Positions 18,237 through 29,087 of a DNA stretch of 64,000 nucleotides are shown here, one piece after another. Source of the stretch: Enterobacter sp. EA-1 (GTDB taxonomy: Bacteria > Pseudomonadota > Gammaproteobacteria > Enterobacterales > Enterobacteriaceae). The notes under the pieces are model-generated. The model saw only the letters and a list, made by a program, of their open reading frames with translations. It was not told the DNA's origin and made no database searches. Both the position numbers and the translations under genes were made by a program. The stretch covers positions 3,844,001 through 3,908,000 of the forward strand of contig CP025776.1 in the NCBI GenBank assembly GCA_002886105.1, written 5' to 3'. How positions within the stretch are numbered: position 1 is the stretch's first letter; every line of letters begins with the position of its first letter.

Positions 18237-20653
18237 TTAATTATTGAACTGACGGAATAGCGCCTTGCCTTTTAGCAGTCGGAGGCCCAGCCAGCCGCCG
18301 CACAGCGACAATAGCAGCGCGCCGCATAACGGTAAGGTGACCCACAAGCGCCAGTCTGGTGCCCACGGGAAGTCAAACACCCGTGTTTGCAGTACCGCCA
18401 GTGCAGTCTCTGCGCCAATCGTTGCCACCAGCCCGGAAACCAGACCCAGCAGGGCAAATTCACACCACAGCGTGGTGCGGAGTAGCCGCTTCCCGGCACC
18501 CAGAGTACGCCAGACCACCAGCTCCTGATGACGCTGGCGCATGCCAACCTGCACCTGCGCCAGCAACAACACGCCGCAAGCCGTAACCAGCACCACCATC
18601 ACTTCCAGCGCCCGACTCACCTGCTCCAGCACCTGTCCGACCTGTTTTAAGATCGCGCCAATATCCAGCAGGCTGATGGTGGGAAACTCGCGGTTAAGCT
18701 GTGTCAGCATGCCGTTGCCGTTTTCCCAACGGAAACTGGTGAGCCAGCTTTGCGGCTGCCCATCCAGCGCCCCGGTCGGGAAAATAAAGAAGAAGTTTGG
18801 CCGCATACTTTCCCCAGTCCACCTTGCGCAGGCTGGTAATTTTCGCGCTGAACGCACCGGGTATCGCCGGTAAAGGTCACGCCGTCGCCCAGTTTCAGCC
18901 CCAGCCTTTCCGCCAGCCCTTCCTCTATAGAGACTTCACCCGCTTTCGGCGGCCAGCTTCCGGCAGTGATCGGGTTATGGTCCGGACGCTGCGTTTGCCG
19001 AGTCAAATTCAGTTCGCGGTTTAGCGCCTCATCCGGGTTACCGTCCGTTGACTGACCGTTAATTTGCGTCAGCCTCGCCCGCACAATCGGGTAGAAGGAC
19101 TCCGGGATCACCTGATGCTCAGAGAGGAAGGCTTTTAACGGCGTAACCTGCTCCGGTGCGATATTGATCAGAAAATAATTCGGGCTTTCCGGCGGCAGTT
19201 GCTGCTGCCAGCGATCCAGCAGATCGCCGCGCAAGACCAGCAGCATCGCCAGCAGCATAAAGGAGAGTGAAAATGCCGATAGCTGACTTAAAGTTGACCC
19301 GGGGGCTGGCGCAGCAGACGGTTGACCGCAAGGCGCAGCGGCAGCGCTTTTAACGTCAGTTTTTCAGCACATTAAGCAACAACCAGCCGACCACGCCGCA
19401 CAGCAGCGCCAGCACCACCGCCCCTGCCAGCACCGACCAGAGCAACATACTGCCGCCCATCAGCCGGTGCCAGCAACACCACAGCGACAGCACAAATCAC
19501 CGGTACGTAAAATTTCAGCGGCCAGAGATCCGCCACCGCATCCCGGCGCAGCACACGTAGCGGTTGCGTTGCCAGCAGTAAGCGGTACGGACGTAACCCC
19601 ACCAGCACGGAAATCACCACCACTGCGCCCACCGCCCATAGCCACGGCCACAGGCTGGCAGGCGGCAATGCCGCGGGCAGAACCGGTTTGAGCAGCAGCA
19701 TTAAGATTTTTTCAAACAGCAGCCCTATTGCCCCACCGGTGACCACCGCCAGCGCCAGCACCAGAACCACTGGCCGACGATCAGCTTGCGCAACTGCGCC
19801 CGCCCGGCCCCCAGTGTTTTAAGGATCGCCACCAGATCGTAGCGGCTGCGGCAGTAATGCCCCATCGCCACGGCTACCGCAGCGACCGCCAGCAATAGCG
19901 TGAGCAGCGCCGACAACAGTAAAAATTGCTGTGACCGTTGCAAGGATTTGCCCAGCGCGCCGTCGTCCTGCTCAAGCCCGTACCAGCGGTGTTCCGGCTT
20001 TAACTGCGGCAGCAACCATTTTCATACGCCGCCAGTTGCTCAGGCGTACCGCCAAACTTCACGCGCCGGGTCACCCGGCTGCCGGGGCTGCACCGCCCCG
20101 GTTTTTGGCACATCCGCGATGTTCATCAGCAAACGCGGCGCCATCTGGAAGGGGGTTAAAACCGGCATCCGGCTCCTGAAGGACCTCCCCGGCGATACGC
20201 AATGTGGCATCGCCGACATCAATGCTGTCGCCAACCTTCAGATTAAGCAGCGCCATCAATCTTGGCGCCAGCAGCACGGTGCCTGCCTGCGGCTTTAAAT
20301 GCGCCGGGTGGGTTTTGTAACTCGCCGTAGATAGGGTAGATATCATCAACCGCTTTCACATCCGCCAGTTGCGGCGTATCTCCGGCAAAGGTCATGGTAT
20401 TAAAACCAATCTGCTCGCTCACGGTGAGCCCGGCTTTCCGTGCTTCATCCAGCCAGGGCCTGCGGCACTTCGCGGGAACTGCGCAGCGCCCGGTCGCCTG
20501 CCATAAAGTCCCGGCTTTGCTGGCTCAGCCCTTTCTCCATGCGATCGCTGATATTGCCCAGCGCCAGCACGCAGGCCACCGCCAGCTCAGCGCCAGCCAG
20601 ACAATCAGTAGCGACGGCGAGCGCCATTCGCGCCAGAACCAACGGGCAATCAT
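18237..20653 (-). CDS. ybbP: ABC transporter permease of the FtsX/LolE type
   Basis: About 805-residue inner-membrane protein, partner of the ATPase YbbA. It starts at 20653 ([20 protein letters not shown]), overlapping the ybbA stop by 4 bp, and ends FRQFNN at 18237-18239. It has an N-terminal helix, a large periplasmic domain, and FtsX-like helix clusters (RSRYDLVAILKTLGAGRAQL; VWRTLGAGKRLLRTTLWCEF). E. coli YbbAP is linked to export or lipid remodelling but has no settled substrate. Many one-base breaks: CCCTGG near 20455 (expected CCTGG), 20315, 20150, 20085, 20022, 19770, 19465, 19300, 18860 and 18800. Confidence 0.92.
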
Positions 20654-21341
20654 GCTTCCTCCCGCAGTTCACCGTTGACCAGCCGCAAACGCCTGTCGCA
20701 GCGCGCCGCCAGTTGCAGATCGTGTGTGACCAGCAACAGCGTGGTGCCAAATTGCTGGTTCATGGAAAACAGCAGATCGGCGATCTTGTCCCCGGTCTGT
20801 CGATCCAGGGTTGCCAGTGGGTTCATCGGCAAACAGCACCGCCGGTCGGCCATTAAAGGCGCGCGCCAGCGCCACACGCTGCTGCTCGCCGCCGGAAAGC
20901 TGCGCCGGAAGGTGATCAAGACGTTTGCCCAGCCCCAGCTCATCAAGTAGTGCTTTGGCACTGGCGCGGCTTTTACCGCTGTTTTCGCCGCGCAACAAGG
21001 CCGGTAACTCGACGTTTTCCGAGGGCGTTGAGGAGTGGGAATAAGCATAAAAGACTGGAAGACGAAACCGACATTCTGTGCGCGTAACTGCGCCCGCGCC
21101 TCTTCATCCATGGCGTGCAGCGGTTTCCCCCAGCAGGTTGACTTCGCCACTGCTGCCGTCATCCAGCCCGGCGAGGATTGCCAGCAGCGTCGACTTACCG
21201 GAACCGGATTCGCCAATCAGGGCAATGGTCTCGGCTGGTTTGACAACAAGCTCAACTCCGGTGAGGATGGAAAGTTCATGCTCCCCCCTGACCGACGGAC
21301 TTCTTAAGACGATGAACTTCAACAATGTTTTCCGCTGGCAT
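20650..21341 (-). CDS. ybbA: ABC transporter ATPase of the LolD/MacB type
   Basis: About 228 residues. Walker A is [20 protein letters not shown], the Q-loop [15 protein letters not shown], the signature [16 protein letters not shown] and Walker [13 protein letters not shown]. It starts at 21341 ([14 protein letters not shown]). The start region overlaps the divergent tesA start by about 30 bp, the same arrangement as E. coli. Breaks near 21288, 21120, 21020 and at CCAGGG 20806-20811 (an extra base beside an expected CCAGG). It forms an operon with ybbP. Confidence 0.94.
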
Positions 21342-21931
21342 TTGCCCTTCCTGTTTTTGCTTTTGTTAACCTTCCGCGCCGCTGCGACACGTTGTTGATT
21401 CTTGGCGACAGTCTGAGCGCCGGGTACCGCATGGCGGCGAACGTTGCCCCGGCCCGCGCTGCTCAACGATAAATGGCAGCAAAAGCCCGCCGTGGTGAAC
21501 GCCAGCATCAGCGGCGACACGTCGCAGCAGGGGCTGGCACGGTTACCTGCGCTGTTGAAAGAACACCAACCTCGCTGGGTGCTGGTGGAGCTGGGCGGCA
21601 ACGATGGTCTGCGCGGTTTCGCGCCACAACAGACGGAACAAACGTTGCGCCCGGTGGTGCAAGCGGTCAAAGCCGCCAATGCTGAACCATTGCTGATGCA
21701 AATTCGGCTGCCCGCCAACTACGGTCGCCGCTATAATGAAGCGTTCAGCGCCATTTATCCTAAGCTTGCCAAAGAGTTGGATGTGCCTCTACTGCCCTTT
21801 TTATGGAAGAGGTGTATCTGAAACCACAATGGATGCAGGATGATGGCATTCACCCCAACCGCGACGCCCAGCCGTTTATCGCTGACTGGATGGCGACACG
21901 GTTGGCTCCTTTAGTTAACCACGACTCCTGA
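21312..21931 (+). CDS. tesA: periplasmic multifunctional acyl-CoA thioesterase I / lysophospholipase L1
   Basis: SGNH hydrolase of about 208 residues exported to the periplasm. A signal peptide [20 protein letters not shown] is followed by the block I catalytic serine motif LILGDSLSAGYR, block II ASISGDTSQQ, block III ELGGNDGLRGF, and the Asp/His block DDGIHPNRDAQP. Breaks: a lost G near 21387, CCCCGG at 21450 (expected CCTGG) and a lost T in the run at 21799. Divergent and overlapping with ybbA; ybbO follows. Confidence 0.95.
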
Positions 21932-21959
21932 TCAATCAGGGACGCCCTCAGGTAAAGTT

Positions 21960-22731
21960 ATGCAAAAACGGTCTTAATAACAGGATGTTCCAGCGGCATT
22001 GGTCTGGAAAGCGCACGCGAACTGAAACGTCAGGGTTTTCGCGTGCTGGCGGCCTGTCGCAAACCGGACGACGTCGCGCGAATGGATCGGGAAGGATTTA
22101 CCGGCCTGTTACTGGATCTGGATGACCCGCAAAGCGTTGATCGCGCAGCAGATGAGGTGATCGCACTGACCGAAAATCGGCTGTATGGGCTCTTTAATAA
22201 CGCCGGTTACGGCGTCTACGGCCCGCTGGAGACGATCAGTCGCGAACAGCTCGAACAGCAATTTTCCAGCAATTTTTTCGGCACGCATCAACTCACCCTG
22301 CGCCTGCTGCCGGCCATGCTGCCGCACGGTGAAGGGCGCATTGTGATGACCTCGTCGGTCATGGGACTGATCTCCACCCCGGGCGCGGTGCCTATGCCGC
22401 CAGTAAATATGCGCTGGAAGCCCTCGGTCGGATGCGCTGAGAATGGAGTTGCGCCATAGCGGCATTAAGGTGAGCCTGATTGAACCCGGCCCCATCCGTA
22501 CGCGCTTTACCGACAATGTGAATCAGACACAAAGCGATAAACCGGTAGAAAACCCGGGGATTGCCGCACGTTTTACCCTCGGCCCGGAGGCGGTGGTGGC
22601 AAAAGTACGCCATGCTTTCGAGAGCAATCATCCCAAAATGCGCTATCCGGTTACGCTGGTCACACCGGGTTGTCAGCCTGTTGAAGCGCCTGCTGCCCGC
22701 ACGCGTGATGGATAAAATTTTACACGGGTGA
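21960..22731 (+). CDS. ybbO: short-chain dehydrogenase/reductase YbbO
   Basis: NADP-dependent SDR of about 256 residues, linked in E. coli to aldehyde reduction. The nucleotide-binding GCSSGIGLESARELKRQGF is at the N-terminus, NNAGYGVYGPL follows, and the active site includes SSVMGLIST with Y-x-A-S-K after correction. Breaks: one A lost in the ATGCAAAAACG start region, two near 22385-22430, and CACCGG at 22663 (expected CCTGG). Stop TGA at 22729-22731. cnoX follows 60 bp on. Confidence 0.92.
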
Positions 22732-22790
22732 GTTGAAGGCGTATTGCCTGTCCCCATGTAGTACTAAACAGTAAAAACAGAGAATTCCAC

Positions 22791-23649
22791 ATGTCCGTAC
22801 AGAATATCGTCAATATTACCGAAGCCAATCTGCAACAGGTGCTGGAGCAGTCCGTTGCGACGCCGGTGCTGTTCTATTTCTGGTCAGATCGCAGCCAGCA
22901 TTGCCAGCAACTGACCCCGGTGCTGGAAAATCTGGCCGCGCAGTACAACGGGCAATTTGTGCTGGCGAAAGTAGATTGCGATGCCGAACAGATGGTGGCT
23001 TCGCAGTTTGGTCTGCGCGCGATCCCGACCGTCTACCTGTTCCAGAACGGGCAACCGGTGGACGGGTTCCAGGGGCCGCAACCGGAAGAGGCTATTCGCG
23101 CCCTGCTGGATAAAGTCCTGCCGCGCGAAGAAGAGCTGAAAGCTCAGGAAGCCATGCTGTTGATGCAGGAAGGAAAACACGCCGACGCATTGCCGCTGCT
23201 GAAAGATGCCCTCGGCAGCTTTCTCAACAAAACAGCGAAATTGGCCTGCTGTTGGCGGGAAACGCTAATCGTTTTACACCGTGCAGATGAAGCGGAAAGC
23301 GTGCTGAAAACCGTGCCGTTGCAGGATCAGGACACCCGCTATCAGGGGCTGGTCGCACAGATTGAGCTACTGAAGAAAGCCGCCGATACGCCGGAAATCC
23401 AGCAGTTGCAAAAACAGGTGGAAGCGAACCCGGCCGACGCACTGCTGGCGACGCAGCTTGCGCTGCAATTGCACCCGGGTGGGGCGCAACGAAGAAGCGC
23501 TTGAACTGCTGTTCAACCATCTGCGTAAGGATCTCTCTGCCGCAAACGGCGAAGCACGCAAAATGCTGCAGGAAATTCTGGCCGCGCTGGGGACCGGTGA
23601 TGCGCTGGCCTCGAAGTATCGTCGCCAGCTTTACTCCCTGCTCTACTAA
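22791..23649 (+). CDS. cnoX: chaperedoxin CnoX (thioredoxin-like plus TPR)
   Basis: About 284 residues, formerly YbbN. The N-terminal thioredoxin fold has an SxxC site ([12 protein letters not shown]) in place of CxxC; a C-terminal TPR part follows. In E. coli it holds proteins during bleach stress and passes them to GroEL and DnaK. Residues ~140-157 in the plain translation are wrong: CCCTCGG at 23206 (expected CCTGG, giving [15 protein letters not shown]) is undone by an extra G near 23257. CACCCGGG at 23475 is another CCAGG site. Confidence 0.94.
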
Positions 23650-23734
23650 TCTTCCTGCCAAATTTGGCGATCGTGCTGTTTTGATCGCCAATTCGGGCTA
23701 AGATGGCATCAAATTAAACAGGAGGTTTTTTTTG

Positions 23735-24656
23735 ATGCCAATCGTCATTCTGGTTTTTATCTTCGTTGCGCTGGTGGTGGTTATCTCTGGCGTAAAAATC
23801 GTACCGCAAGGCTTCCAGTGGACCGTGGAACGCTTTGGACGCTTTACCCGAACGCTGCAACCCGTGAGGTCTGAGTCTTGTCGTGCCGTTTATGGATCGT
23901 ATTGGTCGTAAGATCAATATGATGGAACAAGTTCTCGATATCCCCTCTCAGGAAATCATCTCCAAAGATAACGCCAACGTCACTATCGACGCGGTGTGCT
24001 TTATTCAGGTTATTGATGCGCCGCGCGCTGCCTATGAGGTGAGCAATCTGGAGCTGGCGATCATCAACCTGACCATGACTAACATCCGTACCGTACTGGG
24101 TTCAATGGAGCTGGACGAAATGCTCTCGCAGCGTGACAGCATCAACACGCGCTTGCTGCATATCGTCGATGAAGCGACAAACCCGTGGGGCGTAAAAGTG
24201 ACGCGTATTGAAATTCGCGATGTGCGCCCGCCCGCAGAGCTGATTGCCTCAATGAATGCGCAGATGAAAGCAGAGCGTACCAAACGCGCTTATATTCTGG
24301 AGGCCGAAGGGGTGCGTCAGGCGGAGATCCTCAAAGCGGAAGGGGAAAAACAGTCGCAAATCCTGAAAGCGGAAGGCGATCGTCAGTCGGCATTCCTGCA
24401 AGCAGAAGCCCGCGAACGTTCCGCAGAAGCGGAAGCGCGCGCCACGCAGATGGTCTCGGAAGCTATCGCCGCCGGGGATATTCAGGCGGTGAACTACTTT
24501 GTGGCGCAAAAATACACCGAAGCGTTGCAACAAATCGGGTCGGCGAATAACAGCAAAGTGGTGATGATGCCGCTGGATGCCAGCAGCCTGATGGGATCTA
24601 TCGCCGGGATCACGGAGCTGATCAAAGACAGCGCCAGCGAGCGGACTAAACGATGA
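23735..24656 (+). CDS. qmcA: SPFH/band-7 membrane protein QmcA
   Basis: About 305 residues: an N-terminal membrane segment, the SPFH domain ([36 protein letters not shown]) and a long alanine/glutamate-rich coiled coil ([20 protein letters not shown]). It is a stomatin-like scaffold that acts with FtsH-HflKC in E. coli. The only break I see is CCCGTGAGG at 23859 where CCAGG is expected (LQPGLSLVVP). The ribosome site AGGAGG precedes ATG 23735. The stop overlaps ybbJ by 4 bp. fetAB, which lies between cnoX and qmcA in E. coli, is absent: only 85 bp separate them. Confidence 0.95.
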
Positions 24657-25116
24657 TCCCGCTGCTGCTCGAGCATACTTACCTTGCACACCGGCTAACG
24701 CTCGGAGGGTTGCTGCTGGCCGCCGAAATGCTCGGCGGTAATGGCTACCTGCTATGGAGCGGCGTAGCAGCCGTGCTCACCGGGTTACTGGCCCGGGTTT
24801 TACCTTTAGCTGGGAGTGGCAAGGTGTTCTGTTCGCCGTACTGACCATGCTGGCCGCGCCCCGGCTATGGTGGCAATGGCTGGCGCGCCGGGTGAAGCAG
24901 CAAAAGCCTGCTGACGCGTCGCTTAACCTGCGCGGTCAGCAACTGACAGGCCGGCGTTTTCAACTGGATACCGCGCTGGTTAACGGCCGCGGTCATATGC
25001 GCGTGGGCGACAGTTCATGGCCTGTCAGCGCAGAGGAAGATTTACCCGCCGGCCAGCATGTGGAAGTGATTGCCGTAGAAGGCATCACCTTGCGCATTAA
25101 AGCCGTAAGCAAATAA
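24653..25116 (+). CDS. ybbJ: NfeD-like membrane protein YbbJ
   Basis: About 152 residues: hydrophobic helices ([20 protein letters not shown]) then a small OB-fold NfeD domain ([19 protein letters not shown]). NfeD proteins partner SPFH proteins such as QmcA. CCCGG at 24791 changes Trp to Arg at a CCTGG site without shifting the frame; a shift near 24805 and CCCCGG at 24858 break it. Stop TAA at 25114-25116. Confidence 0.92.
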
Positions 25117-25136
25117 TAACACCACAAGGATCCGAA

Positions 25137-27357
25137 GTGATCGCACCCAAAAGCCATCTTGCGCTGGGCGTATGCTCACGGCGTTTGCCGCCAGCGCCCC
25201 GGCGCTGGCGTCGTTTGATATGGATTACTGTCCCCGGGGCCACGCGGGCTGTTTTATCGTCAGTCCGCCGGTACTCGCCATCAACACCGACACGCGCGAT
25301 AACCTGCTACGTCTGGTGGATGAAGCGAAAAACTTTACGCCGCTACGCCAGCCCGTACCGGCAGACATCACCCGTAGCCGGGATTTCTATTTCGGCATTC
25401 ATATGGATAACCCGAGCAGCCAGCCGCCGACTGCGCCGACCACCGCTGAAACGTCTGTGGAAAGCACCCTGCATCAGCAGATGACTGCGCTGGGACTGGA
25501 TCCGGATGCCGCAACGGATGCCGTACTTCAGCGCATGACCGCGCAGGGCGCCGATCTCCGTGAAGCCAGCAACGCAACGGTCCAGCAGGATGAACTGGAA
25601 AACCGCTTTGTTTCGCGCAATGACGAAACGCTTTCCGACTTTTTCGCCGCACTGCTCGCCGATACCTCCCTGAGCCATGAACAACGCCGGGCGCTGGCAA
25701 AAGCGCGCATGGCGGTAAACGGTACGGAAGCCAGCGAGCAAACCGTAAAAGCGCTCATTCCCGCAAGGATCGGCAGCACAGGGGGTTCCGGTGCCTATTT
25801 ACACGGCGCGAATGCGTTCTACGCGGGTGATTTTGACGCCGCCGGGCAGACATTTACTGCCCTCAAAACCAGCCAGCAGCCGTGGCTTGCCGAAACGGCC
25901 AGCTATATGTTGATGCGCAACGCGCTCAATGCCAGTAGCGCAAATGCCAACGGCGACTATGGTGATTTCGATGTCCATAAAGTGGATAAAGCTCGCACAG
26001 CAGGCGCGGGACGCCGCAGAAAGTTACCTGAAAACCTCGGCCGACAGGCCGCTATGCCGATTCTGCACAAGGGATGCTGCGCCGTATTAACTGGTATTTA
26101 CAGGATGGAAATGCGCTGGCGAAGCTCTATGAGCAGGCGCTGTCGCAGACCGAAAACGCCGATGCACTGGTCGCCATCATCGGCGAAAGCGACAACAAGT
26201 TGATAAGCCGGGATCTCACGGGGAAGCGACGCCTTCCTCACCGCGCCGGACGCCTCGCTGCTGACGTTTGTGCAGACGCTGCGGCTGATGCGTAATAACA
26301 CCTGCGACGGACGCACCCACTGTGTGGATCAAGCTGGCTCGACGGCCTGAAAGCCGACTTTGAGAAGAACAAACATGCGGATCTGTGGAATTACCTGCGT
26401 CTGATGCTGGCCTGGAGCAAGCAGGATTACGCCACGGTGCAGAACGCCATTACCCCCGCCCAGTCGCTCCCGGCGCACAATCTTCTCGCCTTCAGCGAGC
26501 AGGTGCTGTATGGCGATGCTCTGATGGCGCAAAAACAGTGGCCCGCCGCTCAGGCGCACTGGCTGCATCTGCTGGATCTGAGTAAAGATGTTGAACAACA
26601 ACAGCTTCTGCAAGCAAAACTGGCGGCCACGCTGGTAGAGAGTAATGCGCAGGCGCAGATTTTTTGCCGCAGACAGCCGGGTGACCAATTTGCGTTACCG
26701 CTCACTGGTGCTGAAAACCCGGCCTCACGGGTTGTTACGCCAGCAGGCCACGCACGGGCCCAACAAAGAAGAGCGCACCATCGCCCTGCACACGCTACTG
26801 ACGCGCGATCTGACCGAAGGCCATTACGCCGACTGGTTGCAGGATATGTCGCTGGTGGCCGCCATTACGCCGCCGGTCACTGGAAGAGGCGTTTGATGAT
26901 GTGAAGCTGAGCACCTTTGGCTGGAAAGGCACGGACAAAGAGACCGCTTACTTCTGCGCACCGCTGGAGACAACCGTCACCACCCTGAGCCAGAAAGCGC
27001 ACGATGCGCACGCGCTGAATTGCTGGGTGAGTTCTTCCGCACGACACAAACCCGCGTAATGCTGGAGAAAGATCGCGGCGGTAATGACGTGCTCGACGTC
27101 GCGACGCATGCAGAAGAACGCCCCGGCGTGCCGCACCGTCTTGCCTTATATCAGCAGGTTATCGCCGATGCCAAAGCCGAACCCGAAGATAAAAGCTATG
27201 CGCTCTACCGGGCGGTGATGTGCTATGCCCCCTCCGGCTATAACGATTGTGGCGGCAAAGACGTCGATAAAGCGGTGCGTAAAGCCCTGGTTCCAGCAGT
27301 TGAAGAGCCGTTATCCTCGGAAGCGTATGGGCCCGAGATCTCAAATACTACTGGTAA
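25137..27357 (+). CDS. large exported protein of unknown function, TPR-like
   Basis: I do not recognise a named family. About 740 residues. A GTG start with AAGGA upstream gives a signal peptide (LTAFAASAPALA, then SFDMDYCPRGHAGC). The body is helical with repeat-like segments (YLHGANAFYAGDFDAAGQTF; LKTSQQPWLAETASYMLMR; FSEQVLYGDALMAQKQWPAA), suggesting TPR/Sel1-type solenoids. Paired cysteines (CDGRTHC, CYAPSGYNDC) fit a periplasmic disulfide-bonded protein. About a dozen one-base breaks; the last two, CCCTGG at 27286 and CCTCGG at 27315, are both expected CCTGG. The tail DLKYYW stops at 27355-27357. The next gene starts inside it. Confidence 0.75.
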
Positions 27358-28067
27358 TCGCTCTGTTTGCCGCGCTGCTTACTCCCTCTGCCTTCGCGGC
27401 AGAGGGCAGCCGGGCGTTCTGGTTGTGGTCTGGCGTCCGCCCCACGGCAGCGTTACGTGATGCAAAGACCGTTTACCTGCATCAGGGTGATGTCCTTGTG
27501 CTGGCGGGCAATTCGGTATTTGAACGTAAAGGCTTGCCGGTCAATCGACTGACGTTTCCGCATATCTGGCTAACCGTTCGCTTTACCACGCTGGATGTAC
27601 CGGACGCCCTGCTGCTGCGTCTTAATCGCCTGCTGGCGCGCTGGCGTGACGCCGGGAACACGGTTGTGGGATTACAAATAGATTTTGACGCCGCTACGCA
27701 TCAGCTTGAGGATTACGCGCAGTTTTTGCGCCGGGTGCGGCAGATTTTACCCTCGCAGTACGCGTTAGGAGTGACCGGGTTACTGGACTGGGCGAAAACC
27801 GGTAATGTGCAAACGCTGAACACCCTGCCGGTGGATGAACTGGTGGTGCAAAGCTATCAGGGGCGCAGCACGGTCGATAATTACACCGCCTACCTGCCCG
27901 CGCTGTCCGGGCTGCGTCTGCCGTTTAAACTGGGCGTGGTGCAAAACGGCCAGTGGGATCATGACGAAGAGCGGCGTATTGCCGCTTCGCCGTGGTATCG
28001 CGGGACAGTGCTCTTTATGCTTAACCCTTCGCGTGGTGATGGCAGCAGCCAGAAAGGTTATCAATAA
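27327..28067 (+). CDS. exported DUF3142 protein
   Basis: About 246 residues. The ATG at 27327 gives a clear signal peptide, [20 protein letters not shown], before [19 protein letters not shown]. The body matches my memory of DUF3142 ([41 protein letters not shown]), which has a TIM-barrel-like, glycoside-hydrolase-style look; the QIDFD strand could carry acidic residues, but no activity is known to me. The start lies 31 bp inside the preceding gene, so the two are translationally coupled. It converges on and overlaps the cueR 3' end by 47 bp. No frameshift seen. Confidence 0.85.
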   Translation: MGPRSQILLVIALFAALLTPSAFAAEGSRAFWLWSGVRPTAALRDAKTVYLHQGDVLVLAGNSVFERKGLPVNRLTFPHIWLTVRFTTLDVPDALLLRLNRLLARWRDAGNTVVGLQIDFDAATHQLEDYAQFLRRVRQILPSQYALGVTGLLDWAKTGNVQTLNTLPVDELVVQSYQGRSTVDNYTAYLPALSGLRLPFKLGVVQNGQWDHDEERRIAASPWYRGTVLFMLNPSRGDGSSQKGYQ

Positions 28068-28428
28068 TCGGGCAGTCTGCACTGTCGTCTCCGGACAGGA
28101 ATCCGCCAGCGCCAGCAGTTGCGTACGCATCTGCTGCAATTCGATGATATGCCGCTCGATCTCCGCCACTTTCTGCAAGGTGCGCGCTTTCACATCGGCA
28201 CTGTGGCGGGCCGGATCGTTAAACAGGGTGACCAGCTCGCCGCACTCTTCAAGGTTAAACCCCACCGGGCGCGCCTGACGTAGCAGGGTCAGCTCATTTA
28301 AATGCTGTTGCGTGTAGCTGCGATAGCCGTTTTCGCTGCGTAACGGCGGCGTGACCAACCCTTTTCTTCATAAAAACGGATCGCTTTGCTGGTCAAACCG
28401 GTTTTTTTGCCACATCGCTGATATTCAC
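28021..28428 (-). CDS. cueR: copper-responsive MerR-family activator CueR
   Basis: About 135 residues sensing Cu(I) and activating copA. Winged helix: [20 protein letters not shown] and [20 protein letters not shown]; dimerisation helix; metal loop with the two cysteines of [12 protein letters not shown] and a histidine-rich tail (HHHAKG). The start is GTG at 28428. Breaks: one A lost in the run near 28402, one G near 28365, CCGG at 28096 (expected CCAGG). CCCGG near 28266 substitutes Pro for Gln at another CCAGG site. The corrected stop at 28021-28023 makes it overlap the DUF3142 gene. Confidence 0.93.
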
Positions 28429-28664
28429 ATGTCCCCTTGCAGTCCGTGTTTCCGACCCTACAACATTATTTCGCCGACACAACGTAGAGTATAGGGCCTT
28501 TAACCCGCCCTGACGTCAGGTGCACAATAGTAAGCGGCACAATATGACAAAACAAATATATCATTGTTGCCAATACATTTTTTTATTTACCCCTGTTACC
28601 GCTTCGCTATAACATGTGGCCGGATGTTTCCAAATAATGATAAATGATTTACACAGGAGTTGTT

Positions 28665-28961
28665 ATGAGTGATATGGCGTTTTGCCGTGGTTGCGGAAAG
28701 GAAATTCATAAAGAAGCGGTTGCCTGCCCGAATTGCGGCGCACCACAGGCCGTGGCGGGAACCAAAAGCCGCATTACCGCCGCACTGCTTGCTTTCTTCT
28801 TTGGTGGATTTGGCGTGCATAAATTTTATTTAGGGAAAACAGGTCAGGGCATTCTTTATCTCCTGTTCTGCTGGACCTTTATTCCTTCCATCATCGCGTT
28901 TATCGAATTTATTATTTACCTGTGCAATTCCGATCAGGAATTCGCCCGTAAATACGGCTAA
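28665..28961 (+). CDS. zinc-ribbon plus TM2-domain membrane protein
   Basis: 98 residues, intact. The N-terminal zinc ribbon has two knuckles (CRGCGKEI and CPNCGAPQ), then a TM2 domain: KSRITAALLAFFFGGFGVHK, FYLGKTGQGILYLL and a second hydrophobic segment. TM2 proteins are small membrane proteins of mostly unknown role. ATG 28665 follows ACAGGAG; the earlier in-frame ATG at 28644 lacks a site. Lies between cueR and copA, where E. coli carries ybaS-ybaT. Confidence 0.85.
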   Translation: MSDMAFCRGCGKEIHKEAVACPNCGAPQAVAGTKSRITAALLAFFFGGFGVHKFYLGKTGQGILYLLFCWTFIPSIIAFIEFIIYLCNSDQEFARKYG

Positions 28962-28984
28962 TGATCTGCCCGCTTCACGCGTCA

Positions 28985-29014
28985 GGCCTCGCACTATGCG
29001 GGGCTTTATTTTTT
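28985..29014 (+). terminator. terminator after the TM2 gene
   Basis: GCCTCGCACTATGCGGGGC forms a hairpin followed by TTTATTTTTTATT on the plus strand, about 25 bp after the TM2 stop. Confidence 0.75.
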
Positions 29015-29087
29015 ATTCCCGCCCGACAGGCCTCTCCGGCCCCGGCTATCGCAGATTCCACCCACCGTATGTTATCTACAGGAAAAA

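Noticed and set aside
28644-28664. Upstream start for the zinc-ribbon/TM2 protein
   Set aside because: ACAGGAG precedes the 28665 ATG with proper spacing; the earlier ATG has none.
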